A stretch of 64,000 nucleotides of DNA, taken from positions 96,751-160,750 of the forward strand of contig JACQZZ010000075.1 in assembly GCA_016213625.1 (NCBI GenBank). The letters run 5' to 3'. This stretch comes from Actinomycetota bacterium. GTDB lineage: Bacteria; Actinomycetota; Acidimicrobiia; Acidimicrobiales; Ilumatobacteraceae. Below the pieces are notes generated by a model. The model saw only the letters and a list, made by a program, of their open reading frames with translations, did no database searches and was not told the origin of the DNA. Positions 1 to 8,209 of this stretch are shown here, piece after piece; positions within the stretch are counted from its first letter, which is position 1; each line of letters begins with the position of its first letter. A program made the position numbers and the translations under genes.

Positions 1-497
1 GCGACGAGCCGCATGCCGAACGCCTTCGCCCGGTCGCCGACCAACTTGCCGATGCGCCCGAGACCGATGATGGCGAGCGTCTTGTCGGCCAGCTCCACGC
101 CCTCCCAACGCGACCGCTCCCACCGACCGGCCTTGAGCGCGGCGTGGGCCTGGGGCACGTTGCGTGCCTGCGACAGCAGCAGGGCCATCGTGTGCTCGGC
201 GGCCGACACGATGTTGCTCTGCGGCGCATTGACCACCATGACGCCTCGGCGGGTGGCGGCCTCGACGTCGACGTTGTCGAGCCCGATACCGGCCCGGCCC
301 ACGACGACCAGCTCGGAAGCGGCCTCGAGCACCTCGGCGGTCACCTGGGTGGCGGACCGGATGATCAGCGCATGAGCACCGACGACGGCCTCGAGCAGGT
401 GGGACAGGTCGAGCTCGACCTGTACCTCGTGACCGGCCGCGCGCAGGCGGTCGAGCCCGCCTTCGGCGATTTCCTCGGTGACCAGAATGCGTGCCAT
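1..497 (-). CDS. serA: D-3-phosphoglycerate dehydrogenase, N-terminal part (runs off the window)
   Basis: Catalyses the first step of serine synthesis, NAD-dependent oxidation of 3-phosphoglycerate, in the cytosol. The 165 visible residues start MARILVTEEIAEGGLDRL and show the split substrate-binding domain, the VGRAGIGLDNVD segment typical of the 2-hydroxyacid dehydrogenase family, and the start of the Rossmann fold, IIGLGRIGKLVGDRAKAFGM. The rest of the nucleotide domain and any C-terminal ASB/ACT regulatory domains lie beyond position 1. The ATG at 497 matches the family N-terminus. It is divergent from the SCP2-domain gene. A paralogous 2-hydroxyacid dehydrogenase lies at 45721-46698, but its N-terminus is different. 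Confidence 0.9.
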   Translation of the reverse strand, partial: MARILVTEEIAEGGLDRLRAAGHEVQVELDLSHLLEAVVGAHALIIRSATQVTAEVLEAASELVVVGRAGIGLDNVDVEAATRRGVMVVNAPQSNIVSAAEHTMALLLSQARNVPQAHAALKAGRWERSRWEGVELADKTLAIIGLGRIGKLVGDRAKAFGMRLV

Positions 498-538
498 CGA
501 CCCATCGTTACCGGACAATGGGCGCGATCGGAAAGGGA

Positions 539-555
539 TTGAACGTTCTGTTCAA
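539..555. promoter_or_regulatory. inverted repeat TTGAAC-N5-GTTCAA, candidate repressor operator
   Basis: A perfect 6-bp inverted repeat with a 5-bp spacer (GTTCT) lies between serA and the SCP2-domain gene. The inner eight bases GAACGTTC are themselves palindromic. The size and symmetry resemble TetR-family operators. The spacer is one base longer than the GAAC-N4-GTTC LexA box, so an SOS box is unlikely. The regulator is unknown. Confidence 0.45.
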
Positions 556-625
556 CCTCCGCTCCGTACGCACCCGCTCCGCCGGATACATTCTCCCCAC
601 CGATCACGTCTCCGAGGAGCATCAC

Positions 626-1033
626 ATGTCGTACCCCTTCCTGTCCGAGGAATGGATGAACGCCGCCAAGGCGATCCGCGAGAAGTACGCCGACCAGGCG
701 TCGAAGCCCACCGCGATCATCCGCATGAACCAGGTCGTGACCGACGTGCCGTTCGGCGACGGCACGGTGAAGAGCTACCTCGACACCTCGTCGGGCGACG
801 TCGTGATGGAGCTGGGCGAGCTGGAGACCGCGGATGTCACCGTCACCACCGACTACGCCACGGCCCGCGCCGTGTTCGTCGATCAGGACCAGGCCGCCAG
901 CATGCAGGCCTTCATGGCCGGCAAGATCAAGGTGCAGGGCGACATGATGAAGATGATGGCCATGCAGACCGGCATGCCCCAGGACGACGTCGCCAAGACC
1001 ATCGCCCAGGAGATCAAGGACATCACGGCCTGA
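626..1033 (+). CDS. SCP2 sterol-binding domain protein
   Basis: A single-domain, 135-residue cytosolic protein of the SCP2 (sterol carrier protein 2) fold, which binds acyl-CoA or other lipids in a hydrophobic tunnel. The visible pattern is an N-terminal helix (EEWMNAAKAIREKYADQ), an alternating beta sheet (AIIRMNQVVTDVPFGDG) and the C-terminal AFMAGKIKVQGDMMKMM helix, where G-K-I-x-V-x-G-D is the SCP2 signature. I take the ATG at 626 because GAGGAG lies 6 nt upstream; the longer reading frame from 491 lacks this. A palindrome sits in its promoter region. The MFE-2-like dehydrogenase at 2458-3333 is a plausible partner, because the two domains are fused in eukaryotic MFE-2. Confidence 0.82.
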   Translation: MSYPFLSEEWMNAAKAIREKYADQASKPTAIIRMNQVVTDVPFGDGTVKSYLDTSSGDVVMELGELETADVTVTTDYATARAVFVDQDQAASMQAFMAGKIKVQGDMMKMMAMQTGMPQDDVAKTIAQEIKDITA

Positions 1034-1036
1034 CCA

Positions 1037-2461
1037 TCAGTCGAGACGCGGTGTGCTGCGGACGAAACCCGCAGCCACTGCGCCCAGTGCCGCCATCACC
1101 GCGCCCACCAGGAACGCGACGTGGAACGGTCCCAGGTCGTCGGAGCTGGCCGACACGCTCACCGTCGCCATCACTGCCGCGCCCATCACGGCACCGATCT
1201 GGGTCATCAGCTGCTGCAGCGCGCCAGCGACGCCCAGGTCGGCCTCGTCGACAGCGTTGGCCATCAGCGAGGTGAGCGCGGGTGAGGCGATGCCCAGGCC
1301 CACCCCCGACAACGCGGTGGCGGCGATGATGTAGGGGTACGACGTGTCGAAACCGACGGTGCTCCACAGCACCATCGACACCACCAGCCCGAGCGCGCCC
1401 ACCACCCCGGCGATGCGCTCGCCCACGCGCAGCGTGACCAGCGCGGCCAGTGGCGCGGTGATGGAGAACGCGAGCGGGCGAGAGATCACCAGGTTGCCCA
1501 CCGTGGCGGTGTCGAGCCCCAGCCCGCGCGGCTTGCCCAGCACCTGCGGGATCAGGAAGAACCCGCCCATGTAGGCGAAGTTGGTGAGCATCTGGCTGAG
1601 CACCGGCAACGCGACGTTGCGCGTGCGGAACCAGGCCAGCACCACCAGTGGCGCCTCGGCCCGCTGCTCCACTTTCACGAAGGCGTAGAGGGCGACGACC
1701 GAGATGGCCAAGCAGCCGAACGTCGCCGTGCTGGTCCAGCCCCACGCCCGGCCCTGGCTGATGGCCGCCAGCAACGACACCGCACCGATGCCGAGCGTCA
1801 CCGAGCCCATCACATCGAACTTCACGCCTTCGATGCGCTCGGTCTTGGGCAACAACCACAGCGCGACCACGAAGCCGATCAGACACAGCGGCGCCTGGAT
1901 GGCGAAGATGGCCCGCCAACCGATGGCGTCGACCAACGGCGCGCCGATGACCACACCGATCACCGGCGAGCCGGCCGTGACGAAGCTCCAGTAGCTGAGG
2001 GGCTTCACCCGTTCGGTCGGCTCGAACATGCGGTTGATGTAGGCCATCGCGGACGGCCCACACGCGGAGCCCGCCGTGGCCGACAACACACGGAACAGGA
2101 TGAGGGTGGCCGCGTTCCATGCGACGGCGGACAAGGCGGCGAACACCGCGGCGAAGAACAGGCCGCCGACGAAGATGCGTTTGTGCCCCCACAGGTCGCC
2201 CGACTTGCCGAAGGCGGGCCCCACCACACCGAACGCGAGCATCGGTCCGGTGATGGCCCAGGTGAGCACCGACACCGAGGTGTCCAGTTCCTCGGCGATG
2301 CCTTCGAGCGACACCACGAGCAGCGTGATGGTGAAGCCGGTGGTGAACAAGCCACCGAGCACCACCCACAGCACCGCCCAGCGGTGCGGAATGCCCACCT
2401 TCTGCGCCAACCGCCGGCGCAGCAGGATGGGCCAGGGAGCGACCTCGACTTCGCCGGTCAC
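1037..2461 (-). CDS. MFS transporter (drug/metabolite exporter type)
   Basis: Integral membrane protein of 474 residues with about 12-14 hydrophobic helices. The first is WAVLWVVLGGLFTTGFTITLLVVSL. Loop motif A-like sequence follows helix 2 (GPAFGKSGDLWGHKRIF), and the order of motifs fits the DHA2 group of proton-driven exporters. Substrate cannot be read from sequence. The GTG start at 2461 overlaps the stop of the upstream dehydrogenase by GTGA, so the two are probably translated together. It is convergent with the SCP2 gene with only 3 nt between them. Confidence 0.8.
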   Translation of the reverse strand: MTGEVEVAPWPILLRRRLAQKVGIPHRWAVLWVVLGGLFTTGFTITLLVVSLEGIAEELDTSVSVLTWAITGPMLAFGVVGPAFGKSGDLWGHKRIFVGGLFFAAVFAALSAVAWNAATLILFRVLSATAGSACGPSAMAYINRMFEPTERVKPLSYWSFVTAGSPVIGVVIGAPLVDAIGWRAIFAIQAPLCLIGFVVALWLLPKTERIEGVKFDVMGSVTLGIGAVSLLAAISQGRAWGWTSTATFGCLAISVVALYAFVKVEQRAEAPLVVLAWFRTRNVALPVLSQMLTNFAYMGGFFLIPQVLGKPRGLGLDTATVGNLVISRPLAFSITAPLAALVTLRVGERIAGVVGALGLVVSMVLWSTVGFDTSYPYIIAATALSGVGLGIASPALTSLMANAVDEADLGVAGALQQLMTQIGAVMGAAVMATVSVSASSDDLGPFHVAFLVGAVMAALGAVAAGFVRSTPRLD

Positions 2462-3333
2462 GGACGAGCAAGCGGAGCGAGCGCTTCGCTCAACTCGCTG
2501 ACCGTCCACTTCGAGTCGCGCTCGACGTGCGCGCCGCGCTGCCAGCTCTCGACCATGGTGACCGAACCACCCTGCACCAAGAAGGTCTCGCCGGTGAACG
2601 CACACTCGGCGGACGCCAGGTATGCCACGAGCGGCGAGATGTTGGCGGGGTCCCACGGATCGAACCCGCCGGTGCTGGGCTTCATGATGGTCTCGATGCC
2701 GGGGGTGGCGAGCGTGAGCCGGGTTCGGGCGCCGGGAGCGATGGTGTTGCTCTTCACGTTGTAGCGGATGAGCTCCTTGGCGATGATCTGGCTGAACGTC
2801 GCGATGCCGGTCTTGGCCGCGCCGTAGTTGCTCTGACCGGGGTTCGAGAACAGCCCGCTGGTGCTGCTGGTGTGCACGATGTTGCGCGGCTTGGTGACGC
2901 CGGCCTTGTGCTGTTCGCGCCAGTAGGCGGCGGCCCAGCGGCTGGGAGCGAAGTGGCCCTTCAGGTGCACGGCGATGACCGCGTCCCACTCCTCCTCGGT
3001 CATGTTCACGAGCACGCGGTCGCGCAGGATGCCGGCGTTGTTGACGAGGATGTCGAGGTCGCCGAATGTCTCGATGGCCTGGTTCACCATCCGCTGGGCA
3101 CCTTCCCACGACGCGACGTTGTCGCCGTTCACGACGGCCTCGCCGCCCAGGTCGCGGATCTCCTCCACCACCTGTTGCGCGGGCGTGATGTCGGCACCGG
3201 TGCCGTCGTTGGTGCCGCCGAGGTCGTTGACGACGATCTTGGCGCCCTCGGCCGCGAAGAACAGCGCGTGTTCGCGACCGATGCCACGACCCGCGCCCGT
3301 GATGATGGCCACGCGACCTTCGAGAGAACCCAT
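2458..3333 (-). CDS. short-chain dehydrogenase, MFE-2-like (3R)-hydroxyacyl-CoA dehydrogenase type
   Basis: NAD(P)-dependent oxidoreductase of 291 residues. It shows TGAGRGIG near residues 12-19 for cofactor binding, the NNAG motif, a catalytic Ser in HTSSTSG and the Tyr-Lys pair in NYGAAK. The insert VVNDLGGTNDGTGAD after beta 2 is characteristic of the dehydrogenase part of peroxisomal multifunctional enzyme 2 and its bacterial homologues, which act on (3R)-hydroxyacyl-CoA or steroid substrates. The C-terminal extension after the core also fits. The ATG at 3333 is chosen because AGGAGG lies 8 nt upstream. It is the first gene of a two-gene operon with the MFS transporter. The exact substrate is inference. 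Confidence 0.8.
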   Translation of the reverse strand: MGSLEGRVAIITGAGRGIGREHALFFAAEGAKIVVNDLGGTNDGTGADITPAQQVVEEIRDLGGEAVVNGDNVASWEGAQRMVNQAIETFGDLDILVNNAGILRDRVLVNMTEEEWDAVIAVHLKGHFAPSRWAAAYWREQHKAGVTKPRNIVHTSSTSGLFSNPGQSNYGAAKTGIATFSQIIAKELIRYNVKSNTIAPGARTRLTLATPGIETIMKPSTGGFDPWDPANISPLVAYLASAECAFTGETFLVQGGSVTMVESWQRGAHVERDSKWTVSELSEALAPLARP

Positions 3334-3427
3334 CCCAGAACCTCCTGCAACGACGATGCCGACGCCGACGACCACCGCACGTTAGTGAGGCGGACGCGTG
3401 CGGGCAGAACCGGCGTGAGCCGAGTGG

Positions 3428-5491
3428 TCAGACGAAGCTGTAGAACAGATCGATCGTGGTGCCGCGGAGCAGCGGCATGCCCGACAGCACCAGCTGGCCG
3501 TTCGCATTCATGCCGATGAACGGCAGGGCGATGTTGCCCTGCACGGTGCCCACCACGAAGCCCGCTCCCTGCAGCGCGGCCACCCGGCCGGTGTGGTCGA
3601 GGCCGGTGAGATCGGGGATGACCACCAGGTCGGGACCCTTGGAGAGCACCACGGTGACGGTGGAGTCGCGGGCCACGGCCGTGCCCGGGGCGGGGTCCTG
3701 TCGGAGGACACCACCGATGGGGATGTCGTTGCTGAACTCGTCGGGCGCCTGAGCGATGACCAGACGGAGATCGGTGAGCGAGGTGGTGGCCACGTCGAGG
3801 GCCAATCCGGTGAGGTCGGGCACCGACCGCAGCGCCGGGCCGGCGGAGGGCACCAGCTGGACCGTGGTGCCCTTCATGACGGTGCCACCGGCGACCGACG
3901 TGGGCGACTCGGGGACGGACCAGCTGACCACGGAGTCGACAGGGATGTTCTCGTCGTTCACGGCGTCGGCGAGCGCGACCACGAGACCCTGTGCCTCCAG
4001 CTTCGCCGTGGCATCGGCGACGGTGAGGCCGGTGAGGTCTTCCAACGTGCGAGGCGCCGGCCCGGTGCTGACCACGAGCGTGATGGTGGAGTCCTTCTCC
4101 ACCTCGGTGCCCGCGGCCGGCTCGGTGCGGATGACCATGCCGGCACCGACCGTCTCGCTGGCCTCTTCCCGGGAGAGACCGGTGAAGTCGCCGGCGATGG
4201 TGTTCAGCGCAACGCCGAGCTGCAGGCCCGACAGGTCGGGGACGGTGCGCATCTCGGGACGCGTGGTGTACCAGGCGAGCGCACCACCGGCGGCGGCCAT
4301 CACCAGCAGGAGCGCGATGAACCACTTGCGCGTGCGGCCCGGTGTGGGCGGGGCGTCGGGGAACTCGTCGGCGGGATCGATGTCGTCGTCGGCCACGGTG
4401 GCAGCGGCGGCAGTGGTGACGGGCTGGGCGACCGTCGCCGTGGCGGCGAGCGGGGCAGGCTCCTGCACCAGCGGCACAGCCAAGGTGGCCGCACCGTTCA
4501 CGACGGGCGGCGGGGGCGGCGGCAGCGGCGGACGTTCGCCGGGCATCGCCGCCAAGGGGCCGGTGGGGTCGACCGGTTCACCGACGCTGCCGGTGTCGGC
4601 GCCGAACAAGCTGTTGGCCAGGATGGGCAGTGCCGCAGGGCGCGGCATGCGCTCGGACGCTGCCACCAGGGCACGACCGAACTCGGCGGCGGTGTAGCGG
4701 TCGCCCGGCTCGGGGCGGCCGGCGCGTTCGAGCACGGAGGCGAGCGGACCGAGGTCGGCCGACACGGGCATCAGCTTGTCGACACGGTTGGCCAGCGTGG
4801 CGACGGTGCTGTCGCCCACGAACGGCACGACTCCGGTCATGGTTTCGAGCATGGTGAGGCACAGCGCGTACACGTCGCTCTTCGCCTCGAGGTCGCCGCC
4901 GCGCGCCTGCTCGGGTGAGGCGTACTTGGCGAGGTCGTTGGGGCGGTGCGCCGGACCGCCAGCTGCGCGGCTGAGCACTTGCGACAAGCCGGGGTCGACC
5001 AGGCGAAGCCGTCGGTCGTCGCCGAACACCAGCGTGGACGGGCGCACGTCGCCGTGAAAGATGCCTCGCCGGTGCAACACGTCGAGCGCCTTGCAGGCCT
5101 CGAGGCCCACCACCAACGCCTGCGACGGCGTGAGCAGGCGACCCCGATCGAGCATGTCGCGCAGGCTGCCACCGGTGAGCTGCTCGCTGACCACGTAGAG
5201 CACCTTGTGCCCGTTCCACTCGGTCTGGCCCCACGAGTGGGCGACGGCGATGTTCGGGTGGTGCAACGAGGCGACGGCCTCCATCGCCCCGCGGAACTCG
5301 GCCTGCAGTTCGAGCTTGGCGGACAGCTCGGGGTGCATGATCTTGACCACGACGGGTCGCTGCAGCTCGGGGTCGTATGCCTCGAAGAGTGCGGCGTCGA
5401 CGGACGAACCGCGGCGCGCGCCGAGGAGGTATCGCCCGGCGATCACCCGGGGCGAGGGCGTTGCGGTGGGGTGTTCTTCCGTGGCCGACAT
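3428..5491 (-). CDS. PASTA-domain serine/threonine kinase-like membrane protein with degenerate catalytic motifs
   Basis: 687 residues: kinase fold about 17-285, a Pro/Ala-rich juxtamembrane linker, one membrane helix at about 389-408, then four extracellular PASTA repeats (about 416-687) of the PknB/PrkC type that bind muropeptides. The beta-3 Lys is present (VVVK, K50), as are the catalytic Asp (D148) and the SPEQ activation-segment motif (192-195). However HRD is HGD, the following Lys and Asn of D-x-K-x-x-N are Arg150 and Thr153, DFG is DPG (166-168), and the glycine-rich loop reads GARRGSS. It may be a pseudokinase or a weak atypical kinase. The ATG at 5491 removes an implausible upstream extension. 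It is divergent from 5565. Confidence 0.85.
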   Translation of the reverse strand: MSATEEHPTATPSPRVIAGRYLLGARRGSSVDAALFEAYDPELQRPVVVKIMHPELSAKLELQAEFRGAMEAVASLHHPNIAVAHSWGQTEWNGHKVLYVVSEQLTGGSLRDMLDRGRLLTPSQALVVGLEACKALDVLHRRGIFHGDVRPSTLVFGDDRRLRLVDPGLSQVLSRAAGGPAHRPNDLAKYASPEQARGGDLEAKSDVYALCLTMLETMTGVVPFVGDSTVATLANRVDKLMPVSADLGPLASVLERAGRPEPGDRYTAAEFGRALVAASERMPRPAALPILANSLFGADTGSVGEPVDPTGPLAAMPGERPPLPPPPPPVVNGAATLAVPLVQEPAPLAATATVAQPVTTAAAATVADDDIDPADEFPDAPPTPGRTRKWFIALLLVMAAAGGALAWYTTRPEMRTVPDLSGLQLGVALNTIAGDFTGLSREEASETVGAGMVIRTEPAAGTEVEKDSTITLVVSTGPAPRTLEDLTGLTVADATAKLEAQGLVVALADAVNDENIPVDSVVSWSVPESPTSVAGGTVMKGTTVQLVPSAGPALRSVPDLTGLALDVATTSLTDLRLVIAQAPDEFSNDIPIGGVLRQDPAPGTAVARDSTVTVVLSKGPDLVVIPDLTGLDHTGRVAALQGAGFVVGTVQGNIALPFIGMNANGQLVLSGMPLLRGTTIDLFYSFV

Positions 5492-5564
5492 GGCGGTACT
5501 TGAAGCTAGCCGCAGCATGGCGAAGGCGGTACGCGCGGTGCGAATTCGCTCGCCGCCAGCGAGA

Positions 5565-6053
5565 ATGGCGGCCGTGGTGTCCATCCGTCGTCCCCAGACC
5601 CCGTTGCTCGTTGCCAGCCTGGTCATCGCCCTCTGTCTCGTGGCCATGGGGTATGCGCTGGCCCTGGCGGTCACCGGCGACGACGGGTACAAGCTGCCCG
5701 ACACCATCGAATCCGTCGACCCCGTGCCGGCCGCGCAGGGCGTGCCCTCGCAGACCTCGGTGTTCGTCGACCTGCTGGCCGGGTACACCGGCGTCCTGGT
5801 GGTCGATGGGCTCGAGCTCGAGACGGTCAACATCGAGGACCTGCAGGACAAGAACAAGCCCGGCCAGCAGATCACACTGCCGCCCACCACCATCTTCGAG
5901 CCCGGCAACGCCACGCTCACCTTCCGTCCGTCGGCCGACTCCGAGATCGAGGCGTTCACCGAGGGCGAGCACATCGTGCAGGTCATCTACTGGAAGATCA
6001 TCGACGGCCGCGGCGCCGCCCGCAGCTACACCTGGACGTTCAATGTCTTCTAG
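5565..6053 (+). CDS. membrane-anchored hypothetical protein with a CopC/Ig-like extracellular domain
   Basis: 162 residues, not recognised as a named family. The N-terminus RRPQTPLLVASLVIALCLVA is an uncleaved-looking membrane anchor. The outer part begins with a segment (IESVDPVPAAQGVPSQTSVFVDLL) that resembles the opening strand of CopC or bacterial Ig-like domains, and ends in beta-rich sequence (TEGEHIVQVIYWKIIDGRGA). The start is uncertain: ATG 5565 has no clear ribosome site, and GTG codons follow at 5574 and 5577. It is divergent from the PASTA kinase-like gene across about 70 nt, a pairing that hints at shared envelope function, but no role can be assigned. Confidence 0.6.
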   Translation: MAAVVSIRRPQTPLLVASLVIALCLVAMGYALALAVTGDDGYKLPDTIESVDPVPAAQGVPSQTSVFVDLLAGYTGVLVVDGLELETVNIEDLQDKNKPGQQITLPPTTIFEPGNATLTFRPSADSEIEAFTEGEHIVQVIYWKIIDGRGAARSYTWTFNVF

Positions 6054-6080
6054 GCAATGTCTTGTCGGCAACGTCTGCTG

Positions 6081-7052
6081 ATGCCTGCCATCGCGACCTC
6101 CATCCTCGACCTGGCGATGATCGGTCGCGGCGACACGCCTCGCGACGCGCTCGAGGGCAGCGTGGCCATCGCCCGCCTGGCCGAGGACGCCGGCTACCAG
6201 CGCATCTGGTACGCCGAGCACCACAACATGGCGTCCATCGCCTCGTCGGCCACCAGCGTGGTCATCGCCCACATCGCCGCGTGCACCCGCACCATCCGCC
6301 TCGGCGCCGGCGGCATCATGCTGCCCAACCACTCACCGCTCACCATCGCCGAGCAGTTCGGCACGCTCGCCACGCTGCACCCCGGTCGCATCGAACTGGG
6401 AGTGGGGCGGGCACCGGGCAGCGATCAGGTCACGGCGCGAGCCCTGCGCCGCGACCCACACGCAGTCGACACCTTCCCCGAGGACGTGCTGGAACTGCAG
6501 GGCTACCTCGGCGGGCGCAGCCGTGTACCCGGCGTGGAATCCATTCCTGGCCGCGGCACCAACGTGCCCATCTACGTGCTCGGCTCGTCGCTCTACGGCG
6601 CGCACCTGGCCGCCGCGCTCGGCCTGCCGTACGCCTTCGCCTCGCACTTCGCTCCTGATGCGCTGCGCGAGGCAGTGGCCATCTACCGCCGAGAGTTCCA
6701 GGCTTCCGAGCAGCTCGAGCGGCCGCACGTCATCGCCGCGGTCAACGTCATCGCTGCCGACACCGAGGTCGCGGCGCAGGACCAACTGCTCGCCGTGCGC
6801 CGTCGACGCGCGGCGTTCTTCCTCACCCGCACCAACGACTGCACCGACGAGGAGGCCGACCGCCTGCTGCAGTCACCCCAGGCGCACCACGTGAACCAGA
6901 TGATGCACTACACCGCCGCCGGCACCCCGCCCATGGTGCAGCAGTACCTCGAGCAGTTCACCGCCATCGCGGATGCCGACGAGCTCATCATCGCTCCCAG
7001 CTCGCCCACCATCGAGGCCAAGCTGCGCACCCTGGAACTCGTCGCCCCCTGA
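6081..7052 (+). CDS. LLM-class (bacterial luciferase-like) flavin-dependent oxidoreductase
   Basis: TIM-barrel flavoenzyme of 323 residues from ATG 6081. Family marks include [16 protein letters not shown] at the N-terminus, [15 protein letters not shown], the [14 protein letters not shown] strand and [11 protein letters not shown]. These match the subgroup lacking a dedicated partner subunit, often annotated MsnO8-like. Such proteins use reduced FMN or F420; the cofactor is not evident here. An upstream in-frame ATG at 6057 would add eight residues, but the family N-terminus favours 6081. It follows the hypothetical membrane gene by under 30 nt and may be cotranscribed. Confidence 0.85.
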   Translation: MPAIATSILDLAMIGRGDTPRDALEGSVAIARLAEDAGYQRIWYAEHHNMASIASSATSVVIAHIAACTRTIRLGAGGIMLPNHSPLTIAEQFGTLATLHPGRIELGVGRAPGSDQVTARALRRDPHAVDTFPEDVLELQGYLGGRSRVPGVESIPGRGTNVPIYVLGSSLYGAHLAAALGLPYAFASHFAPDALREAVAIYRREFQASEQLERPHVIAAVNVIAADTEVAAQDQLLAVRRRRAAFFLTRTNDCTDEEADRLLQSPQAHHVNQMMHYTAAGTPPMVQQYLEQFTAIADADELIIAPSSPTIEAKLRTLELVAP

Positions 7053-7103
7053 CCATCCCGAATGCCCAGCGCCCGGCTGTCGAGCGCTCAGCATTTTGCG
7101 GGG

Positions 7104-7457
7104 CTATTGCAGCAGCACGAACGCGGCGCCGGCTGCAGTAGCGAGCGGGACGAAGACCAGCGGCACCATGAGCAGCGGCGACCGGTCGTGGAACTGGACC
7201 ATGGCCACGACTGCCACCACGAACGCGGCCCAGCCGAGCGACGCGGCGAAGTAGATCGGGAGCGTGGTCCTCGTGAACGACCACAGCAGCAGACCGGCCG
7301 CGAGGACGACGAGCGACCAACGTCCTGCCGCCGAGATCTCCACCGCATGATGCGCACCGAGTCCGTCACCGCTGGTCGTCACGTGCGCGTGTCGACGACG
7401 AACGGTGTACACGATCCCCACGGCGACCACGACGACGAGGAGTGGAACAAGGATCAT
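7104..7457 (-). CDS. small integral membrane protein, unknown
   Basis: 117 residues, not recognised. It has about four hydrophobic stretches: residues 1-19, 48-62, 66-88 and 95-117. A short basic loop (VRRRHAHVTTSGDG) follows the first. A strong Shine-Dalgarno, AAGGAG, lies about 5 nt before ATG 7457, which argues that the frame is real despite its size. It stands alone between the LLM oxidoreductase and the molybdoenzyme, convergent with the former. No catalytic motif is visible. Confidence 0.6.
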   Translation of the reverse strand: MILVPLLVVVVAVGIVYTVRRRHAHVTTSGDGLGAHHAVEISAAGRWSLVVLAAGLLLWSFTRTTLPIYFAASLGWAAFVVAVVAMVQFHDRSPLLMVPLVFVPLATAAGAAFVLLQ

Positions 7458-7545
7458 CCGGTGCTCCTTTCAACGATGGAGCTGCATTCATCGTGGATCC
7501 TGTGGCTCGATGTCGACAGGGACGAAGGTCATCCACCAAGGGCGG

Positions 7546-8157
7546 TCAGTCGCCCCAGTGGCGCTGTTCCTTGAAGGGGTCGCCGTACTGGTGATAGCCG
7601 TTGCGCTCCCAGAAGCCGGGCTTGTCGTGGTCGCTCAACTCCAGCGCGCGCACCCACTTCGCGCTCTTCCAGAAGTAGAGGTGGGGCACCACGATGCGCA
7701 CCGGGCCGCCGTGGATGGCTTCGATCTCCTCGCCCTCGTAGGCGTAGGCGACGATGGCCTCGTCGGTGGTGATGTCGGCGAGCGGCAGGTTGGTGGTGTA
7801 GCCGAACTCGGCGTGCTCGATGACGTGTGTGGCGGTCGACTGGACGCCCGCCTGTGCGAGCAGGTCGCGCACACGCACCCCCGTCCACGTCGTGTCGAAC
7901 TTGCTCCACTTCGTGACGCAGTGGATGTCGAACGTGAGGTTCACGGACGGCATCGCCTTCAACTCGTCGAGCGTCACGACGCACGGCCGATCCACCAGAC
8001 CGGTGATCGTGAGGTCCCATTCGCCGGGCGCATAGTCGGGCACATCGCCCACGTGCAGCACCGGGAAACGTTCGGTGAGGTACTGCCCGGGCGGCAGTCG
8101 ATCAGGGTCGTAGCCCTTCTCCACCAGTTCCTTGCGATTGCGGTCGAAGAAGCCCAT
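7546..8157 (-). CDS. sulfite oxidase-fold molybdopterin oxidoreductase
   Basis: 203 residues forming one molybdopterin-binding domain of the sulfite oxidase/MsrP superfamily. Visible marks: LPPGQYLTERFPVLHVGDVP, the Mo-ligand Cys80 in FDIHCVTKWS, TWTGVRVRDLLAQAG, and the GGPVRIVVPHLYFWKSAKW cofactor segment. No signal peptide is seen, so it is probably cytosolic, unlike MsrP (YedY). No dimerisation domain is present, which separates it from true sulfite oxidases. The ATG at 8157 is chosen because upstream in-frame sequence is Gly-rich junk that overlaps the divergent gene. Substrate unknown. Confidence 0.85.
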   Translation of the reverse strand: MGFFDRNRKELVEKGYDPDRLPPGQYLTERFPVLHVGDVPDYAPGEWDLTITGLVDRPCVVTLDELKAMPSVNLTFDIHCVTKWSKFDTTWTGVRVRDLLAQAGVQSTATHVIEHAEFGYTTNLPLADITTDEAIVAYAYEGEEIEAIHGGPVRIVVPHLYFWKSAKWVRALELSDHDKPGFWERNGYHQYGDPFKEQRHWGD

Positions 8158-8196
8158 CCGCACAGTGTGCACCCACGTCGGAGATCGCGCCACGCG

Positions 8197-8202
8197 TAAG
8201 GT
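8197..8202 (+). promoter_or_regulatory. TAAGGT -10 box, leaderless-type promoter
   Basis: TANNNT hexamer ending 7 nt before the ATG at 8210, with no Shine-Dalgarno sequence between. This is the spacing expected when transcription begins at or next to the start codon. Confidence 0.4.
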
Positions 8203-8209
8203 GTCCGCC

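Noticed and set aside
539..555. LexA/SOS box
   Set aside because: Actinobacterial boxes need GAAC-N4-GTTC; the spacer here is five bases and no damage-response gene follows.
1023..3109. Long minus-strand frames spanning the MFS transporter and SDR in other registers
   Set aside because: They translate to Arg/Gly/His-rich sequence without hydrophobic helices or motifs; the frames listed as genes have clear family signatures and proper starts.
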